In this document: positions 10,672-13,311 of the stretch, one piece after another
Numbering within the stretch: the first letter of the stretch is position 1
Layout: every line of letters starts with the position of its first letter
From: an uncultured Lachnospiraceae bacterium
Lineage (GTDB): Bacteria; Bacillota; Clostridia; Lachnospirales; Lachnospiraceae
Assembly (NCBI GenBank): GCA_902797015.1
Contig: CADBRG010000269.1
Span: 1-13,311, forward strand
DNA: 13,311 nucleotides
Reading direction: 5' to 3'
Made by a program: the position numbers and the translations under genes
Notes under the pieces: model-generated
Seen by the model: only the letters and a program-made list of their open reading frames with translations
Told to the model about the DNA's origin: nothing
The model's database searches: none

Positions 10672-13311
10672 TCACACATTAGGATCCGCCACATCGCTGG
10701 CATCCACAGCACTGTCACCCGATGCCGCAACACCTGCATCTCCTTCAGCACCATCCTCATCCACATTGATCCGCTTCAACTGTCTTCTGAAGAACAGATC
10801 GTAGAGGACCGGTACGATGAACAGCGTCATCAGCGTTGCATACAGCAGGCCGCCGATAACAACGACCGCCATGTTGCGGCTCATTTCTGCTGCCGCGTCG
10901 CGGCTGAAGACCATAACGACCATCGCAAGGACTGTCGTCAGTGTTGTCATCAGGATCGGGCGCATACGGTCACGCCCTGTCTTAACAAGCGCTTCCTTCT
11001 TATCCATGCCGTCAAGCCGCAGCTGGTTGACGTAATCTACAAACACGATACCGTTGTTTACGATGATTCCGGCCAGCATCAGGAAGCCCATCATCGCAGT
11101 GATCGCAATCTCCTCTCCACTGATAAAGATTGCGATCAGACCGCCTGTAAAGGCAAGCGGAATCGTGAAGATAATGATAAACGGTGACAGGAAGCTCTGG
11201 AACTGTGCAACCATGATCAGATATACCAGGATGATCGCCATCGCGATCATGAAGAAGAGCTTCTGCATCGCATCATTGATCTCTTCACTTTCACCTGCGA
11301 TCTCAATCGTATAGCCGTCAGGCGCTTCATATTCCGCTAGTTTTTCTTCCAGGTCACGGCTCAGAAGTGCCGTGTTATATCCTTCTTCAGGCTTTGCCGT
11401 AACCGTCACATAATTCTTCTGGTTCTCGCGTTCGATCGATGCCAGAGACTTGCCGCGTTCCACAGAGGCAAACTCACCGAGTTCATGGATTTCTTCTTCC
11501 TTCTCGCCATCCTCATTTGTAACTTCTGTCGTAAACTCATATTCCATCAGACCGTCTACATCGACTGCATCATTTTCATTCACGATCAGAACATTGTATT
11601 CTTTTCCGTCTAACGTCAGTGTCGTTGCTGTCTTTTCCGTCGTCAGATTCGTTGACAGCTCCTGAAAGATCTGCGCAACTGTCAGACCACAGCGCATCGC
11701 TTCATCCTTATTGATCGTCAGCTCGATGGTCTCATCGCCCTCTTCCTGACCATTTGAGATATTGGTAAAGCCCTTGACTTCCCCAACAATTCCCATGACA
11801 TCTTCACTGATCGCAAGCAGCTGATCATTATCATCTCCGAAAATGTTTACGGAAAGCCCCTGCTCCATATAGGCCGAGAAATCCATGTTGGACTTCGATA
11901 CGGAATACTCCTCCAGATCCAGGCCTTCGCAGATCTGTTCTAACTGATCTGCAACCTTGCTGTTATCTCTTGCGGTTTCCTCATCCAAAAGCAGATATGC
12001 GACCAGATTGTGTGTGCTTCCGGTATTGACCAGCATGCTGGACGCATCCTGTCCCGAGCTCTCTGATCCGGACATCATTCCAACATATTCAACACCCTTG
12101 ATTGCTGTCATCTGCTCCATTGCTTCGTCCGCCACGCGGAACGCACCCTCGTCATCCAGGTCCTCATTGACCTCCATGGAAACAGACATCTGCTCACCGC
12201 CCATCGACGGAAGCAACACAAGGCCTGTCTTCGTTGCACCATATCCGCACAGCACCAGTAAAACAACCGCGATCGCGATCGGAATGATCTTCACCTTCAG
12301 GAAATAGCGGAGCACCTTTTCGTAGACATTGTAAACCTTTGTCATAAAACGCTGCGGTTTCGGATCCACGTTTTTGAGCATCGTCGCACTCATCGCCGGT
12401 ACAACGCTCAACGCAACCAGCAAACTAGCCAGCAAGCTGTATGTGATCGTCAGCGCCATATCCACAAGCAGCTGGCGCACGATACCATCCGTAAACACGA
12501 TCGGCAGGAATACGCAGATCGTCGTCAGTGTCGATGCTGCGATCGGTGCTGCCATCTGCTTCGCGCCCTGCACGGCTGCCTTTGCCGCAGGGACACCGAG
12601 CCCGCGCAGACGATAGATGTTTTCAATTACAACGATCGAGTTATCCACAAGCATACCGATTCCCAGCGCCAGGCCGGACAGGGAAAGGATGTTGAGCGAA
12701 ATGCCTGAGAAATACATCGCTACGACCGCCAGCAAAACAGAAAGCGGAATACTGATCGCCACAACGATCGTCGGTTTCACCGCACGCAGGAACAGAGCCA
12801 ACACGATGATCGCCAGGATCGCACCGATCAGAAGATTCTGCAAAACCTGTTTGATGATCAGATTGATATAATCGCCCTGATCCATCAGGCTCATGATGCG
12901 TAATCCGTCGTATTCCTCCTGCAGCTTTTCAATGGCTTCCTTACAGGTATCAGACACCTCTGTCGTGCCCGCGGTACTGATCTTGGAAACAGATACCAAA
13001 ACAGCATCCTTGCCATTTACTTTCGCATATGCGTCTCCGGAATTGTCGATCCAGGTCACATCTGCGACATCCTTTAACAGGACATCCCCGATGCCGTCCA
13101 TATTGATCAGAACATTGTTCTCCAACTCCTCTACGCTGGCATACTCATCGCCGACCTTCAGAAGATACTGATCCTCGCCTTCATAGATATAGCCAGCCGG
13201 CATGGAGAAGTTCTCAGCCGTGATCAGACCGGACAAAGTGTCCAGACTGAGCAGCTGGTCGAGGTTTGCATTTTTTAATGCCTCGTCGCGGCCCTTCTTA
13301 TAAGCTTCCTC
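10672..13311 (-). CDS. RND-family efflux permease, HAE1/SwrC type (partial, N-terminus missing)
   Basis: The frame is open to the right edge and gives 879 residues; roughly the first 150-200 residues are outside the window, so the TTG at 13236 is not the start. It is a proton-driven multidrug or lipid pump subunit in the cell membrane. Visible parts: the end of the first porter domain (SMPAGYIYEGEDQYLLKVGD), a membrane block near residues 155-310 with the TM4 segment LGIGMLVDNSIVVIENI carrying the proton-relay Asp at about 223, a second large outer domain, then a second membrane block ending with FVDYVNQLRLDG and RPILMTTLTT. TM4 has one Asp rather than the double Asp of AcrB, as in Gram-positive SwrC-like pumps. 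The last 30 residues form an acidic Ala/Asp-rich tail. A membrane fusion partner would be expected upstream, beyond the edge. A strong terminator follows. Substrate is unknown. Confidence 0.95.
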   Translation of the reverse strand, partial: EEAYKKGRDEALKNANLDQLLSLDTLSGLITAENFSMPAGYIYEGEDQYLLKVGDEYASVEELENNVLINMDGIGDVLLKDVADVTWIDNSGDAYAKVNGKDAVLVSVSKISTAGTTEVSDTCKEAIEKLQEEYDGLRIMSLMDQGDYINLIIKQVLQNLLIGAILAIIVLALFLRAVKPTIVVAISIPLSVLLAVVAMYFSGISLNILSLSGLALGIGMLVDNSIVVIENIYRLRGLGVPAAKAAVQGAKQMAAPIAASTLTTICVFLPIVFTDGIVRQLLVDMALTITYSLLASLLVALSVVPAMSATMLKNVDPKPQRFMTKVYNVYEKVLRYFLKVKIIPIAIAVVLLVLCGYGATKTGLVLLPSMGGEQMSVSMEVNEDLDDEGAFRVADEAMEQMTAIKGVEYVGMMSGSESSGQDASSMLVNTGSTHNLVAYLLLDEETARDNSKVADQLEQICEGLDLEEYSVSKSNMDFSAYMEQGLSVNIFGDDNDQLLAISEDVMGIVGEVKGFTNISNGQEEGDETIELTINKDEAMRCGLTVAQIFQELSTNLTTEKTATTLTLDGKEYNVLIVNENDAVDVDGLMEYEFTTEVTNEDGEKEEEIHELGEFASVERGKSLASIERENQKNYVTVTAKPEEGYNTALLSRDLEEKLAEYEAPDGYTIEIAGESEEINDAMQKLFFMIAMAIILVYLIMVAQFQSFLSPFIIIFTIPLAFTGGLIAIFISGEEIAITAMMGFLMLAGIIVNNGIVFVDYVNQLRLDGMDKKEALVKTGRDRMRPILMTTLTTVLAMVVMVFSRDAAAEMSRNMAVVVIGGLLYATLMTLFIVPVLYDLFFRRQLKRINVDEDGAEGDAGVAASGDSAVDASDVADPNV

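Noticed and set aside
13201..13236. TTG at 13236 as start of the RND gene
   Set aside because: The frame continues without a stop to the window edge with typical RND sequence, and the first transmembrane and porter parts are missing, so the gene is simply cut.

Overview
The window looks like a chromosomal segment of a Gram-positive, probably anaerobic Bacillota, most plausibly Clostridia of the Lachnospiraceae type. The reasons are strong AGGAGG-type ribosome sites, sigma-A style promoters with 16-17 bp spacers, an ECF sigma factor followed at once by a single-pass anti-sigma-like protein, a SwrC/HAE1-type RND pump in an otherwise monoderm-looking gene set, and a 3-hydroxyacyl-CoA dehydrogenase of the butyrate/fatty-acid type. 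This placement is inference from gene content; no marker gene fixes the species.

Layout. 1-1034 (minus): an ECF sigma factor and the start of its membrane partner, which runs off the left edge. 1072-2398 (minus): an aquaporin, a tRNA-Val(GAC) with its own promoter, and directly after the tRNA a 92-residue helical repeat protein ending in a long hairpin terminator. 2416-3575: a divergent control region with a perfect 12-bp palindrome, then a highly biased, strongly ribosome-bound 3-hydroxyacyl-CoA dehydrogenase gene (plus), closed by a hairpin shared with the convergent upp gene. 3608-5704 (minus): a pyrimidine salvage pair, uracil permease then uracil phosphoribosyltransferase, behind a leader that can fold in competing ways. 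5738-8212 (minus): an RNA-quality cluster, TtcA-like tRNA thiolase, AlaX-type alanyl-tRNA editing protein and a GIY-YIG domain protein, from one good promoter. 8249-9297 (plus): one unrecognised, probably abundant 292-residue protein that appears to consist of two related alpha/beta halves. 9380-10268 (plus): an AT-rich gene for a PD-(D/E)XK-like protein, the best candidate for an acquired gene. 10269-10671: 403 bp without a convincing gene but with three hairpin systems. 10672-13311 (minus): most of an RND efflux permease, cut by the right edge.

How the parts work together: permease and phosphoribosyltransferase form a complete uracil uptake-to-UMP route; the TtcA-like, AlaX and GIY-YIG genes are spaced as an operon, and two of them act on tRNA; aquaporin, tRNA and helical protein share one direction and have no terminator between them. 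I did not find a recognisable defence system, CRISPR array, insertion sequence or prophage. The items most worth following up are the unrecognised two-fold protein at 8320-9198, the tRNA-coupled repeat protein at 1177-1555, the three-part hairpin at 10300-10420, and the AT-rich nuclease-like gene beside it. Several published-style longest-frame starts are corrected here because promoters or ribosome sites lie inside them.
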